Positions 1 to 6,047 of a stretch of DNA of 31,517 nucleotides are shown piece by piece (position 1 is the first letter of the stretch; the number at the start of each line of letters is the position of its first letter). Below the pieces are notes generated by a model. It searched no databases and was not told the DNA's origin. It saw only the letters and a program-made list of their open reading frames with translations. The DNA is from an uncultured Lachnospiraceae bacterium (lineage in GTDB: Bacteria; Bacillota; Clostridia; Lachnospirales; Lachnospiraceae), in NCBI GenBank assembly GCA_910578645.1, contig CAJTQI010000017.1, positions 1 to 31,517 on the forward strand, in the 5' to 3' direction. A program made the translations under genes and the position numbers.

Positions 1-295
1 CGTCTGCGCCTTTTCCTCTGTTTATCCTGCCGTCTGCTGCCGTCGCTTTCCCTTGATGCCCTGCGATCGAAAAATCTTGGCACGGGCTGCCGTGTATAAG
101 AATATCCGGTTTTAAATTCCAGCCCACGACCGACTGCGTTTTATTCTGCAATTCATCTTTGAAAATCGCATTGTATGATCTAACCGCCTTTTCGTCGATT
201 TCCACATAGTCAATGCTTTTTACTGGTATTCCTATATTTCGCAAGGCGCAGCGCGGCGATCCGATCCCGCCGAATAATTCAAGTATTTTTACCAT
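1..295 (-). CDS. C5-cytosine DNA methyltransferase, N-terminal part (runs off the left edge)
   Basis: The minus frame opens with ATG at 295 and stays open to the first base of the window, so about 98 N-terminal residues are visible. It reads MVKILELFGGIGSPRCALRN, which carries motif I (FGGIG) for S-adenosylmethionine binding. Motif IV, GSPCQDFSIAG, follows near residues 70-80 and contains the catalytic Cys of the PCQ loop. The family transfers a methyl group to cytosine C5 in a short DNA target. The target recognition domain lies outside the window, so specificity cannot be judged. The small upstream genes on the same strand are phage-like, so this is probably a prophage or orphan methyltransferase rather than half of a restriction pair. 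A run of nine G residues lies just before the start codon. Confidence 0.9.
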   Translation of the reverse strand, partial: MVKILELFGGIGSPRCALRNIGIPVKSIDYVEIDEKAVRSYNAIFKDELQNKTQSVVGWNLKPDILIHGSPCQDFSIAGHQGKATAADGRINRGKGAD

Positions 296-622
296 TTCGG
301 GAATACCCCCCCCCGAAAAGTCCAGCGTCCTTTTTCATTTTTCATTGTCCTTTCGTGTCGTCTGTGTCCTCATACTATCTAGGTGGCGATCTCGCTTTCA
401 TGCCCTGCCACCCCGCTTTCCGGCGTGTGCATTGTGTTGTGGCTTTTCACATTAAAAAGCTACTGAAAACCTGTTGACCGTCTGCGCGCTCTCTAGCATG
501 GCGCGTCCGCTGCCATTTTTCCACAATGCCCTGTACTCCGGCTGTTGGCTTGCCTTCATCAGCCGCAAGGTTGCCGACCTTGCAGGACGGGGACTGCTTC
601 CCCGTTTCGGTTCTTTTCAGCC
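296..622. other. Gap in the phage-like cassette, no confident gene
   Basis: About 330 bases lie between the methyltransferase start and the stop of the next gene. Short open frames exist on both strands, but none has a clear ribosome binding site plus recognisable protein character. The clearest object is the nine-G tract at 306-314. A minus-strand ATG at 338 leads into that tract. Confidence 0.5.
306..314 (-). repeat. Nine-G homopolymer upstream of the methyltransferase start
   Basis: Nine consecutive G on the minus strand end 11 bases before the methyltransferase ATG. The upstream ATG at 338 reads MKKDAGLFGGG through the tract and is one base out of frame with the methyltransferase. Eight G would fuse it in frame. 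Confidence 0.8.
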
Positions 623-1006
623 TTAAAATAAAAATCCTTTGTCTACAAGAAATTTGATCCAGTCGCAGCCGCAAACGTCGTCTTGCTTTATATACTCATA
701 AAATTCTTCTTTGCTGTTTACGCCGTCTGCCTGCATGAAACGCCTTGCTGTTTCTATACTCCGTGTTTGAAATACGCACTCTGCGTAAAACGTCTTTTTT
801 ATTGTCCCGTAGTCGTTACTGCTTTTCGGTGTCCGCATTTCAACCTTTATCGCTTTTCTTTTGCTCTTTGGGAATATACCTTTGTCAATTACCACCGCTT
901 CGCTAAATAACCAGCCATTCCAGCCGCGCCGCATTGGTGCAAATTGTGTTCGCGGTACTTCTACCAAATCCCCCACTTTTACTTTTTCAAAGTCCACTGT
1001 TTTCAT
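623..1006 (-). CDS. Phage-type hypothetical protein, 127 aa
   Basis: Starts MKTVDFEKVKVGDLVEVPRT behind a good ribosome binding site (GAGGGGG, 6 bases before ATG). The first 60 residues look like a small beta-rich domain, and the C-terminal half is helical and charged. No catalytic motif is recognised. Its first 20 bases overlap the end of the next upstream gene, so the two are translated from one transcript, as is usual in phage early or replication-region cassettes. Function unknown. Confidence 0.7.
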   Translation of the reverse strand: MKTVDFEKVKVGDLVEVPRTQFAPMRRGWNGWLFSEAVVIDKGIFPKSKRKAIKVEMRTPKSSNDYGTIKKTFYAECVFQTRSIETARRFMQADGVNSKEEFYEYIKQDDVCGCDWIKFLVDKGFLF

Positions 1007-1214
1007 TTGCTGCCCCCTCTGCTTTCAGCTTCAGCCACCATTCTGGATTGTTCCGGTATTTCTCGTTTTGGCAGTTGTCGCAGCTTTCCGTTTTGCACTC
1101 CCCGCAGTATGTCTTTTGAAAAGCTGTGTCCCACGGCGCATCTAAAACCGGAAGGCTTTTCAGAAATGCGCCCAGCGTTTCGGGGCTTTTTGTCAGTTCG
1201 TCGTATATCCTCAT
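987..1214 (-). CDS. Small Cys-rich phage-type protein, 75 aa
   Basis: MRIYDELTKSPETLGAFLKS opens the protein; a GGGGG site lies 5 bases before ATG. The middle holds a cysteine cluster, CGECKTESCDNC, which could bind one zinc ion, followed by NPEWWLKLKAE. Small four-Cys proteins of this shape are common in phage and ICE replication regions, but I do not recognise a named family. It overlaps the downstream 127-aa gene. Confidence 0.65.
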   Translation of the reverse strand: MRIYDELTKSPETLGAFLKSLPVLDAPWDTAFQKTYCGECKTESCDNCQNEKYRNNPEWWLKLKAEGAANENSGL

Positions 1215-1223
1215 TGCGTCCCC

Positions 1224-1427
1224 CTATCCGATCGCCCGCTGTGCCGTGTCTGCGCTGTATCTCACACTATCCGCAACAATGATCTTTCCCCGCTCCAATT
1301 CCCTATAAATAGTTGCGATATGAACGCCGACTGCTGCCGCTATTTCCTTTTCATTCATTCCGCTGTTAAACATTGCTTCGATCTGCTGCCTGTCCGCAAA
1401 TACAAGCCGTTTATACCTTCTTGCCAC
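1224..1427 (-). CDS. Small helix-turn-helix protein (HTH_38-like), 67 aa
   Basis: The start is GTG (VARRYKRLVFADRQQIEAMF) with a GGGGG tract 9 bases upstream. Residues 10-50 form an IS30/HTH_38-type helix-turn-helix: DRQQIEAMFNSGMNEKEIA, then AAVGVHIATIYRELERG. There is no transposase catalytic domain. It is therefore a stand-alone DNA-binding protein of phage type, probably a transcriptional regulator in the cassette. Its operator is unknown. Confidence 0.7.
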   Translation of the reverse strand: MARRYKRLVFADRQQIEAMFNSGMNEKEIAAAVGVHIATIYRELERGKIIVADSVRYSADTAQRAIG

Positions 1428-1440
1428 TTTCTTCGCCCCC

Positions 1441-1635
1441 TTATCTTTCTGTCAGTTCTACCGTTTTTAATTCATGGTCTATATTGACCGTGTAGCCGTC
1501 CCCGTTTCCCGTCCAGTAAATATCTCCAGTTTTGAATTTTCCCCAGTTGATCCACATATTTTCGCTTTTTACGACTTCCGCAATATCCTTTAATACTGCC
1601 GCGCTCCCCGTGACCTTATAACCGTATGCTTCCAT
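1441..1635 (-). CDS. Small phage-type hypothetical, 64 aa
   Basis: Starts MEAYGYKVTGSAAVLKDIAE behind an AAAGGGA site that lies very close to the ATG. It ends YTVNIDHELKTVELTER and is mostly polar, with no transmembrane segment. It is the first gene of the leftward cassette and begins 32 bases after a terminator-like hairpin. Family not recognised. Confidence 0.6.
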   Translation of the reverse strand: MEAYGYKVTGSAAVLKDIAEVVKSENMWINWGKFKTGDIYWTGNGDGYTVNIDHELKTVELTER

Positions 1636-1659
1636 TCCCTTTCCCTCGCTTTCTGCAAA

Positions 1660-1697
1660 AAAATAATGCGTATGAGTTCCGAAAAACTCATACGCAC
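1660..1697 (-). terminator. Strong leftward terminator (12-bp stem)
   Basis: Perfect inverted repeat TGCGTATGAGTT (1667-1678) and AACTCATACGCA (1685-1696) with a 6-base loop. On the minus strand it is followed by TTATTTTTTT. It lies directly upstream of the phage-like gene at 1441-1635. Confidence 0.8.
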
Positions 1698-1721
1698 TTT
1701 ACATTTTTACATACATTCTTA

Positions 1722-1774
1722 TATAAAAAATTAAATGCGATAGAGTTTGTTTAACTCTTTTCGCATTTAATTTT
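1722..1774 (-). terminator. Leftward terminator of the phosphoesterase operon
   Basis: Inverted repeat with outer arms AAATTAAATGCGA and TCGCATTTAATTT and inner arms GAGTT/AACTC, followed by TTTTTTATA on the minus strand. It lies about 100 bases past the stop at 1872 and is the first of two leftward terminators in tandem. Confidence 0.75.
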
Positions 1775-1871
1775 AAAACTTAGCAATTATTTTTTAATTA
1801 TAGGTTTAAGCAATAAAACAGCGCAGGAATCAGCTAAAAAATGAAAATACTCACCGGCTGCAAGGTCTGTC

Positions 1872-2354
1872 CTACGTAACATAATTAATTGTGTAATGTG
1901 CCTCACCCGCACTGTCAATCTCCATAATAATATAACTTGGCTTGCGGTTCTCCTGACGTGGATAACTGATGCTTCCCGGATTAATCAGCGTCACATCCTT
2001 CCCAATGTCCACCATCGGCTTATGGGTATGTCCGCACATCACGATATCCACCTCGCGCATCCTGGCTTCTTGTTTAATTACTTCACTGTTCATAGCAATA
2101 TAATAATTATGCCCATGGGTGAGCCAAACCTTATATCCGCCAATCATAAACTCCTTTTCTCTAGGCAGCCTCGAAAAAAAATCATTGTTGCCCTGCACCA
2201 TCTCGACCGGGCAGCCTGCCGCCTCGGAAATAAGCAACTCACTTCCTTCCACATCTCCACAATGCACCACCATGTCAAGGGGCCCCGTTTTATCTACCAC
2301 ATTCAAAAAGTTTGTATTATAACGATGCGTGTCGCTCACAATCAATATCTTCAT
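1872..2354 (-). CDS. YfcE/MJ0936-type metallophosphoesterase
   Basis: A 160-aa calcineurin-like phosphoesterase, full length for the YfcE family. The metal-binding set is complete: D8 and H10 in SDTH, D34 in GDVEG, N57 and D58 in GNND, H80 in THGH, and H109 and H111 in GHTH. YfcE-type enzymes are two-metal cytosolic phosphodiesterases with poorly defined natural substrates. Its start is 3 bases from the rdgB stop, so it is the last gene of the methyltransferase/amidase-like/rdgB operon. Pairing with rdgB is common in Bacillota and fits a nucleotide-cleaning role, but that is inference. Confidence 0.93.
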   Translation of the reverse strand: MKILIVSDTHRYNTNFLNVVDKTGPLDMVVHCGDVEGSELLISEAAGCPVEMVQGNNDFFSRLPREKEFMIGGYKVWLTHGHNYYIAMNSEVIKQEARMREVDIVMCGHTHKPMVDIGKDVTLINPGSISYPRQENRKPSYIIMEIDSAGEAHYTINYVT

Positions 2355-2357
2355 ATA

Positions 2358-2957
2358 TCATATAATCCTTTTCTTCAGTTCCTCTTTCATTGCCTCAAGT
2401 GCCCTGTATCTGTGGCTAATCCGGTTCTTCTGTTCCTCGCTAAGTTGTGCTGTCGTACATCCATACTCCGGTACATAGAAAATAGGGTCATAGCCAAATC
2501 CATTCTCCCCTTCTTCCCTGTAACCAATCCGCCCTTCAATCGTACCAAGGGCAGTGATAACTTCGCCGTCAGGCATAACTGCCGCTATGGCACACACGAA
2601 CCTGGCCGTACGTTTTTCATCCGGTACTCCTTCCAGGCGCTCAATCAGATTCTTACTTTTGGCACTAAAAGGTGTATCCTCACCAAGATATCTGGCCGAA
2701 TATATTCCCGGCTCTTTGTTCAGATAGTCAATTTCCAACCCGGAGTCGTCTGCCAGCACAATGGCATCCGTGTATGCAGAAACTGCTTTTGCTTTAATAA
2801 TGGCATTCTCTTCAAAAGTCAAACCATTCTCCTCAATATCTATATCAATCCCGGCCTCTTTCATAGAAAAAATTTCCAAATCCATGTCTTTGAGAATATC
2901 CCTGATTTCACGCATTTTACCGGCATTCCCGGTGGCAAATATAATTTTATCTCCCAT
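2358..2957 (-). CDS. rdgB: RdgB/HAM1 XTP/dITP pyrophosphatase
   Basis: 199 aa, normal length. Family motifs are present: FATGNAGKMREI (residues 7-18, triphosphate binding), LADDSGLEID (69-77, catalytic Asp), GFGYDPIFY and SHRYRAL near the C terminus. The enzyme hydrolyses non-canonical purine NTPs such as dITP and XTP to monophosphate plus pyrophosphate, keeping them out of DNA and RNA. It lies 39 bases after the amidase-like gene and 3 bases before the phosphoesterase gene, in one leftward operon. Confidence 0.96.
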   Translation of the reverse strand: MGDKIIFATGNAGKMREIRDILKDMDLEIFSMKEAGIDIDIEENGLTFEENAIIKAKAVSAYTDAIVLADDSGLEIDYLNKEPGIYSARYLGEDTPFSAKSKNLIERLEGVPDEKRTARFVCAIAAVMPDGEVITALGTIEGRIGYREEGENGFGYDPIFYVPEYGCTTAQLSEEQKNRISHRYRALEAMKEELKKRII

Positions 2958-2996
2958 AATCAGTCTTTGTCCTTTTCCATCTCCAGATTATCCTGT

Positions 2997-4085
2997 CTAT
3001 TGTGGCATTTTTGCGTCATAAGCTTTTACAACCGCCTGGTAGATTCCTTCCGCAATCCGTTGTATATAATCGTCACGTTGCAACAGGATAAATTCCTGTG
3101 CGTTCGTCAGATAGCCGACCTTTACTGCCGCCACAGGTACTGTCGCATCATTGATAACCGTATCTTGTTCAGACGCCTCCAAAAGCCCGTTAGCCTTGCC
3201 GCTGATTGACGTCACTACTTCCCGCTCCAATAAATCGGCAAGCTCCACGCTCCCAAAACCCGGTATAAAAAACCTACTGTTATAAACTGTCTCTGTCCCA
3301 TACTGCTTGGAACTTTGTGCGCTCCCTACTTCTATGCGTATCAGCATATCCGCCTTGGTCGCCGCTGCCAACTTCACACGGCTCTCCGCACTTGGATTGC
3401 TGTCATCCATCCTGGTATAATATACTTTCACATCCGTTCCGTCCAGTTTTTCCTTCAACGCCTTGGCAATTTTCAATGTGATATCCTTGGCCTTTATGCC
3501 ATCCACGGTAACACCCGTCTCTTCCATACCATATGCCGGGTCAATCACAATAATCTTATCGTATACCTCTTTCGGCGCCACAAATTCTACATACAGCGTA
3601 TTGTCCTCGAAAATGCTATGATATTCATACACATCCGTCAGTTTAAACTGCAGGCATAGCCTGTTTTTTTCCACATCAAAATGACCGCCCAACACATTTT
3701 TACAATTGCCATATACCCCGTTTTCCTCATAAAATTCAGCCAGTCCATCCATTTCCTTGGGTTCGATACTTACCCATAATTCCCTGTCCATATAGTGGTT
3801 CTCAATCGTCACTTCCTCTACTCGTACACTCTCCGGCATCGGTATACAAAAATAATTCGTATTTAAGCCCGCCCTGTTAGAAGAATCCAGTGTAATACTG
3901 TTTTTGTCTTCCGCAGCCTTACTCTCCCCATTGTCTTGTACCGCATGTACAACCTCATCCTGCGCCACATCCGCCACCACAATAATCTTGTTCGCGGAAT
4001 AATAAAGCATGACTCCCATCGCCGTCGCTACGAACACAAAACAATATACCGCCATTCTCCTCATGAGTCTATTCTGTTGTAACAT
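2997..4085 (-). CDS. Membrane-anchored amidase_3-like protein with no zinc ligands (pseudoenzyme)
   Basis: 362 aa. Residues 10-28 form a single N-terminal membrane segment (MAVYCFVFVATAMGVMLYY), so the rest is extracytoplasmic. Residues 60-172 are a beta-rich AMIN-like region. Residues 175-355 follow the N-acetylmuramoyl-L-alanine amidase (amidase_3) fold closely: IVIDPAYG, IKAKDITLKIAKALKEKL, VYYTRMDD, ESRVKLAA, VGYLTNAQE, IAEGIYQAV. The catalytic positions are all changed. The DPGHGG His is Y185, the LKEKD Glu is A199, the SIHAN His is E252, and the catalytic Glu of the VELGFLSN strand is K322. Zinc hydrolase activity is therefore unlikely. A role as a peptidoglycan-binding or regulatory scaffold is inference. 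It lies between the rRNA methyltransferase and rdgB. Confidence 0.85.
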   Translation of the reverse strand: MLQQNRLMRRMAVYCFVFVATAMGVMLYYSANKIIVVADVAQDEVVHAVQDNGESKAAEDKNSITLDSSNRAGLNTNYFCIPMPESVRVEEVTIENHYMDRELWVSIEPKEMDGLAEFYEENGVYGNCKNVLGGHFDVEKNRLCLQFKLTDVYEYHSIFEDNTLYVEFVAPKEVYDKIIVIDPAYGMEETGVTVDGIKAKDITLKIAKALKEKLDGTDVKVYYTRMDDSNPSAESRVKLAAATKADMLIRIEVGSAQSSKQYGTETVYNSRFFIPGFGSVELADLLEREVVTSISGKANGLLEASEQDTVINDATVPVAAVKVGYLTNAQEFILLQRDDYIQRIAEGIYQAVVKAYDAKMPQ

Positions 4086-4111
4086 TTTCCCTTACTCCCC
4101 TTTTTTACACA

Positions 4112-5266
4112 CTAATGCTCAAACTTCTTTCCCCCGGGCTTCGGCCCCATAAACTGATAGAAATATGTCTTCATCATACCATTATAAATTTTCCTATTCT
4201 TATCCGCCTTTCTGCCAATCGACTGTTCTGCCTGGTCATAGGCCGTAATCAGATACATGGACCAACTGTCCAACATCCGGTACCGTTCCCCAATCATGCC
4301 GTAAAGCCGCGGAAGCTCTTTCTTATCTTCAAGGCGCTCCCCATAAGGCGGATTCGTAATGATAAATCCATACTTCTTCGGATGGCTTAACTGCTCCACG
4401 CCTCTACGTTGAAAATGAATCACATGCTCCACGCCCGCCCGTTTTGCATTTTCCCTGGCAATGGATACCATGCTGTCATCGATGTCATATCCCTGGATAT
4501 CCGTCACAACATCCATATCAATCATGGATTCTGCCTCATCCACCGCCCGATACCAACACTTTCTGTCCACAATGTGTGCCCAGTCTTCCGCCGTGAAGCT
4601 CCGGTTCATCCCCGGCGCAATCTTGGCAGCAATCATAGCTGCCTCGATGGGAATCGTCCCGCTACCGCAGAACGGGTCAACCAGAATCCGGTCGCTCTTC
4701 CATGGCGTCAACATAATAAGCGCTGCCGCCAGATTCTCCGCTATCGGCGCTTTCGCCGTAAGCTTTCTGTAACCACGCTTATGCAGGGAATCCCCCGTGG
4801 TGTCCAGCCCAATCGTCACTTCATCCTTCTTCAAGAAAACACGCACGGGGTATGACTCACCGTCCTCCGCAAACCAATCGGCATGGTAGGCTCCCTTCAT
4901 GCTCTCTACCATGGCCTTTTTCATAATAGACTGAATATCAGATGGGCTAAACAGTTTGCTCTTCACACTTGCCGCTTTCGTCACCCAGAATTTTCCGTTC
5001 TTCGGTATGTAGTCTCCCCACGCAATAGCCTTCGTCCCCTGAAAAAGTTCTTCAAAAGTCTCCGCATGGAAACTGGCCACTTTAATCAACACCCGCTCCG
5101 CTGTCCGAAGGAAAATATTGGCACGGCACAGTGCCTGCGCATCCCCGGCAAACGTTACTCTGCCATCTTCCACCGAGACAATCTCCAAACCCAGGTCCGT
5201 GATTTCTCTTTTTAAAACTGCCTCCAGGCCAAAATGGCATGGTGCAATATATTCCACTCTCTCCAT
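4112..5266 (-). CDS. ypsC: THUMP-domain class I SAM-dependent rRNA methyltransferase (RlmL/YpsC family)
   Basis: 384 aa from the chosen ATG (MERVEYIAPCHFGLEAVLKR), the usual family length. The THUMP RNA-binding region covers roughly residues 45-155. The Rossmann methyltransferase domain has DPFCGSGTIPIEAA at 197-210 and the N6/N2 amino-methylase motif IITNPPYGERL at 302-312. The family makes m2G in 23S rRNA. The frame is open upstream to 5449, but that extension is built from DNA repeats and a palindrome with low-complexity Arg/Ser/Glu translation, and family members begin at this Met. The only ribosome-site-like AAGGAG lies 16 bases upstream, so initiation is somewhat unusual. First gene of the operon with the amidase-like gene, rdgB and the phosphoesterase. 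Confidence 0.88.
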   Translation of the reverse strand: MERVEYIAPCHFGLEAVLKREITDLGLEIVSVEDGRVTFAGDAQALCRANIFLRTAERVLIKVASFHAETFEELFQGTKAIAWGDYIPKNGKFWVTKAASVKSKLFSPSDIQSIMKKAMVESMKGAYHADWFAEDGESYPVRVFLKKDEVTIGLDTTGDSLHKRGYRKLTAKAPIAENLAAALIMLTPWKSDRILVDPFCGSGTIPIEAAMIAAKIAPGMNRSFTAEDWAHIVDRKCWYRAVDEAESMIDMDVVTDIQGYDIDDSMVSIARENAKRAGVEHVIHFQRRGVEQLSHPKKYGFIITNPPYGERLEDKKELPRLYGMIGERYRMLDSWSMYLITAYDQAEQSIGRKADKNRKIYNGMMKTYFYQFMGPKPGGKKFEH

Positions 5267-5274
5267 ATAAATGT

Positions 5275-5405
5275 TTGCTTCGCTCCTTCTCGCCCTCTTC
5301 CTCCGCAGTGCGTGCTCAAATCCGCTTCGCTCCTTTTCGCTCGCTTCGCTTCTTTCCTCTACTCCGCAGTGCGTGCTCAAATTCGCTTCACTCCTTTTCG
5401 CTCGC
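5275..5405 (-). repeat. 61-bp-period direct repeats in the ypsC leader
   Basis: Two 44-base copies (5301-5344 and 5362-5405) differ at two positions. Both begin CTCCGCAGTGCGTGCTCAAA and end TCCTTTTCGCTCGC on the plus strand. A third, partial copy covers about 5275-5294. The 61-bp period is not a multiple of three, which argues against coding repeats. Confidence 0.85.
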
Positions 5406-5419
5406 GGGCTTCGCCCTAT

Positions 5420-5476
5420 CAAATTGTAATCCGTCAAAATTGGCTGCATGCAGCCATTTTGCCATCTTACAATTTG
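5420..5476 (-). other. Long symmetric hairpin upstream of ypsC
   Basis: Three nested arms share one centre: CAAATTGTAA (5420-5429) with TTACAATTTG (5467-5476), AAAAT with ATTTT, and the perfect 14-bp palindrome GGCTGCATGCAGCC (5442-5455). Six-base internal loops separate the outer arms. There is no T-run, so it is more likely a structured leader or remnant of a mobile repeat than a terminator. Confidence 0.7.
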
Positions 5477-5530
5477 GCACTGCTCATTGCCTACGCGTAC
5501 ATTTTATACCAAAGTTGGATAAATAACAAT

Positions 5531-5569
5531 CGCAAAAAACGGTATAGCCAAAATTGACCATACCGTTTT
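5531..5569 (-). terminator. Leftward terminator of the Asn/Gln-rich gene
   Basis: AAAACGGTAT (5536-5545) pairs with ATACCGTTTT (5560-5569). The minus strand continues TTTTTTGCG. It lies 30 bases past the stop at 5596. Confidence 0.8.
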
Positions 5570-5595
5570 CTGCTTAAGCATTATGAAACTGCTGC

Positions 5596-5751
5596 TTAAT
5601 AGTTGTTTTTCTGGTTGTCCTGAGCATTGTTGCCGGAAGTGTTCTTAGAATTGTTCTTCTGGCTGTTCTGATTGTTCTGGCTGTTGGAATTGTTTGCCTT
5701 GTCCTGCTGCTTGTCATTCTGTGAATTCTGGTTATAATCATTCTTAGACAT
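5596..5751 (-). CDS. Asn/Gln-rich 51-aa protein, gamma-SASP-like composition
   Basis: The start chosen is the ATG at 5751 (MSKNDYNQNSQNDKQQDKAN), because AGGAGG lies 9 bases upstream. An earlier in-frame ATG has no such site. The protein is nearly all Asn, Gln, Ser, Lys and Asp, with repeated SQN/NSQN units, ends DNQKNNY, and has no hydrophobic core. This composition resembles gamma-type small acid-soluble spore proteins, which are amino-acid stores degraded at germination. No germination-protease site is evident, so the assignment is inference. A candidate sporulation-type promoter lies 36 bases upstream and a terminator follows. It is divergent from the predicted sRNA. Confidence 0.75.
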   Translation of the reverse strand: MSKNDYNQNSQNDKQQDKANNSNSQNNQNSQKNNSKNTSGNNAQDNQKNNY

Positions 5752-5786
5752 CTCAAATACCTCCTGATTGATTTTTGTTACAGGAA

Positions 5787-5816
5787 TAGTATTGCAGCAA
5801 CACAAAAAAAATATTC
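5787..5816 (-). promoter_or_regulatory. Candidate sigma-F/sigma-G-type promoter
   Basis: On the minus strand GAATA (5816-5812) is separated by 18 bases from AATACTA (5793-5787). This is close to the forespore consensus GnATR-N17/18-CATnnTA, with one mismatch in the -10. The predicted start near 5780 gives a leader of about 30 bases to the AGGAGG/ATG at 5751. Confidence 0.45.
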
Positions 5817-5832
5817 AATCCGTCATATAGGT

Positions 5833-5890
5833 CTTTAGTACTAATTTTTTATATAAAATTACCAAATAAACGCTTGGGACTTTAGTACTA
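5833..5890. promoter_or_regulatory. Two identical palindromic boxes CTTTAGTACTA
   Basis: CTTTAGTACTA occurs at 5833-5843 and 5880-5890, each followed by a T-rich tract. The core TAGTACTA is a perfect palindrome. The second copy ends 7 bases upstream of the -35 of the sRNA promoter, a suitable position for an activator. The 9-mer CTTTAGTAC also occurs upstream of the XRE regulator (minus strand, 26509-26517). Confidence 0.5.
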
Positions 5891-5897
5891 TTTTTCC

Positions 5898-5925
5898 TTG
5901 CATTTTTACAAAAAATGTATATAAT
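5898..5925 (+). promoter_or_regulatory. Sigma-A-type promoter of the predicted sRNA
   Basis: TTGCAT (5898-5903), a 16-base spacer, then perfect TATAAT (5920-5925). Predicted start is about G5933, exactly the first base of the first sRNA stem. Confidence 0.7.
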
Positions 5926-5932
5926 AATAATT

Positions 5933-6034
5933 GTAGATAGAGCAACCCTTCACTTTCTATCTACAGACCCTTATATATAATTATTTATATACTCCCCTCA
6001 ACAGACCATTTACCCAAATGGTCTGTTTTGTTTT
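5933..6034 (+). ncRNA. Predicted small RNA with C-rich anti-Shine-Dalgarno segments
   Basis: A free-standing unit of about 100 nt. Stem 1 is GTAGATAG (5933-5940) with CTATCTAC (5957-5964), and its 16-base loop carries CAACCCTTCAC. An AT-rich linker containing ACTCCCCTCAAC (5991-6002) follows. The terminator is ACAGACCATTT (6001-6011), ACCC loop, AAATGGTCTGT (6016-6026), then TTTGTTTT. The T-run is on the plus strand, so the unit is transcribed rightwards and is not the terminator of the leftward gene at 6048. No open frame is present. C-rich unpaired segments of this kind pair with ribosome binding sites in many Bacillota sRNAs; targets here are unknown. Confidence 0.6.
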
Positions 6035-6047
6035 ACCTTCCGCTTAT

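Noticed and set aside
447..674. 75-aa open frame on the minus strand beside the methyltransferase
   Set aside because: It overlaps the end of the 127-aa gene by about 50 bases, has no ribosome site and is rich in Arg/Gln/Lys as expected from a chance frame.
1841..1879. 12-residue plus-strand peptide MKILTGCKVCPT
   Set aside because: An AGGA lies 12 bases upstream, but there is no promoter, export gene or receptor nearby, and it overlaps the 3' end of the phosphoesterase gene. Chance is the best explanation.
5275..5405. Possible CRISPR-like repeat array
   Set aside because: Only two full copies, the copies are nearly abutting with a short related spacer, and no cas genes are present.
5267..5449. 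61-codon N-terminal extension of the rRNA methyltransferase
   Set aside because: The translation is low-complexity Arg/Ser/Glu produced by DNA repeats and a palindrome. Family members begin at MERVEYIAPC, and no ribosome site precedes the far ATG.
6001..6034. Terminator of the leftward HAAS gene
   Set aside because: The hairpin is next to that gene's stop, but the T-run is on the plus strand, so it is oriented for the rightward sRNA.
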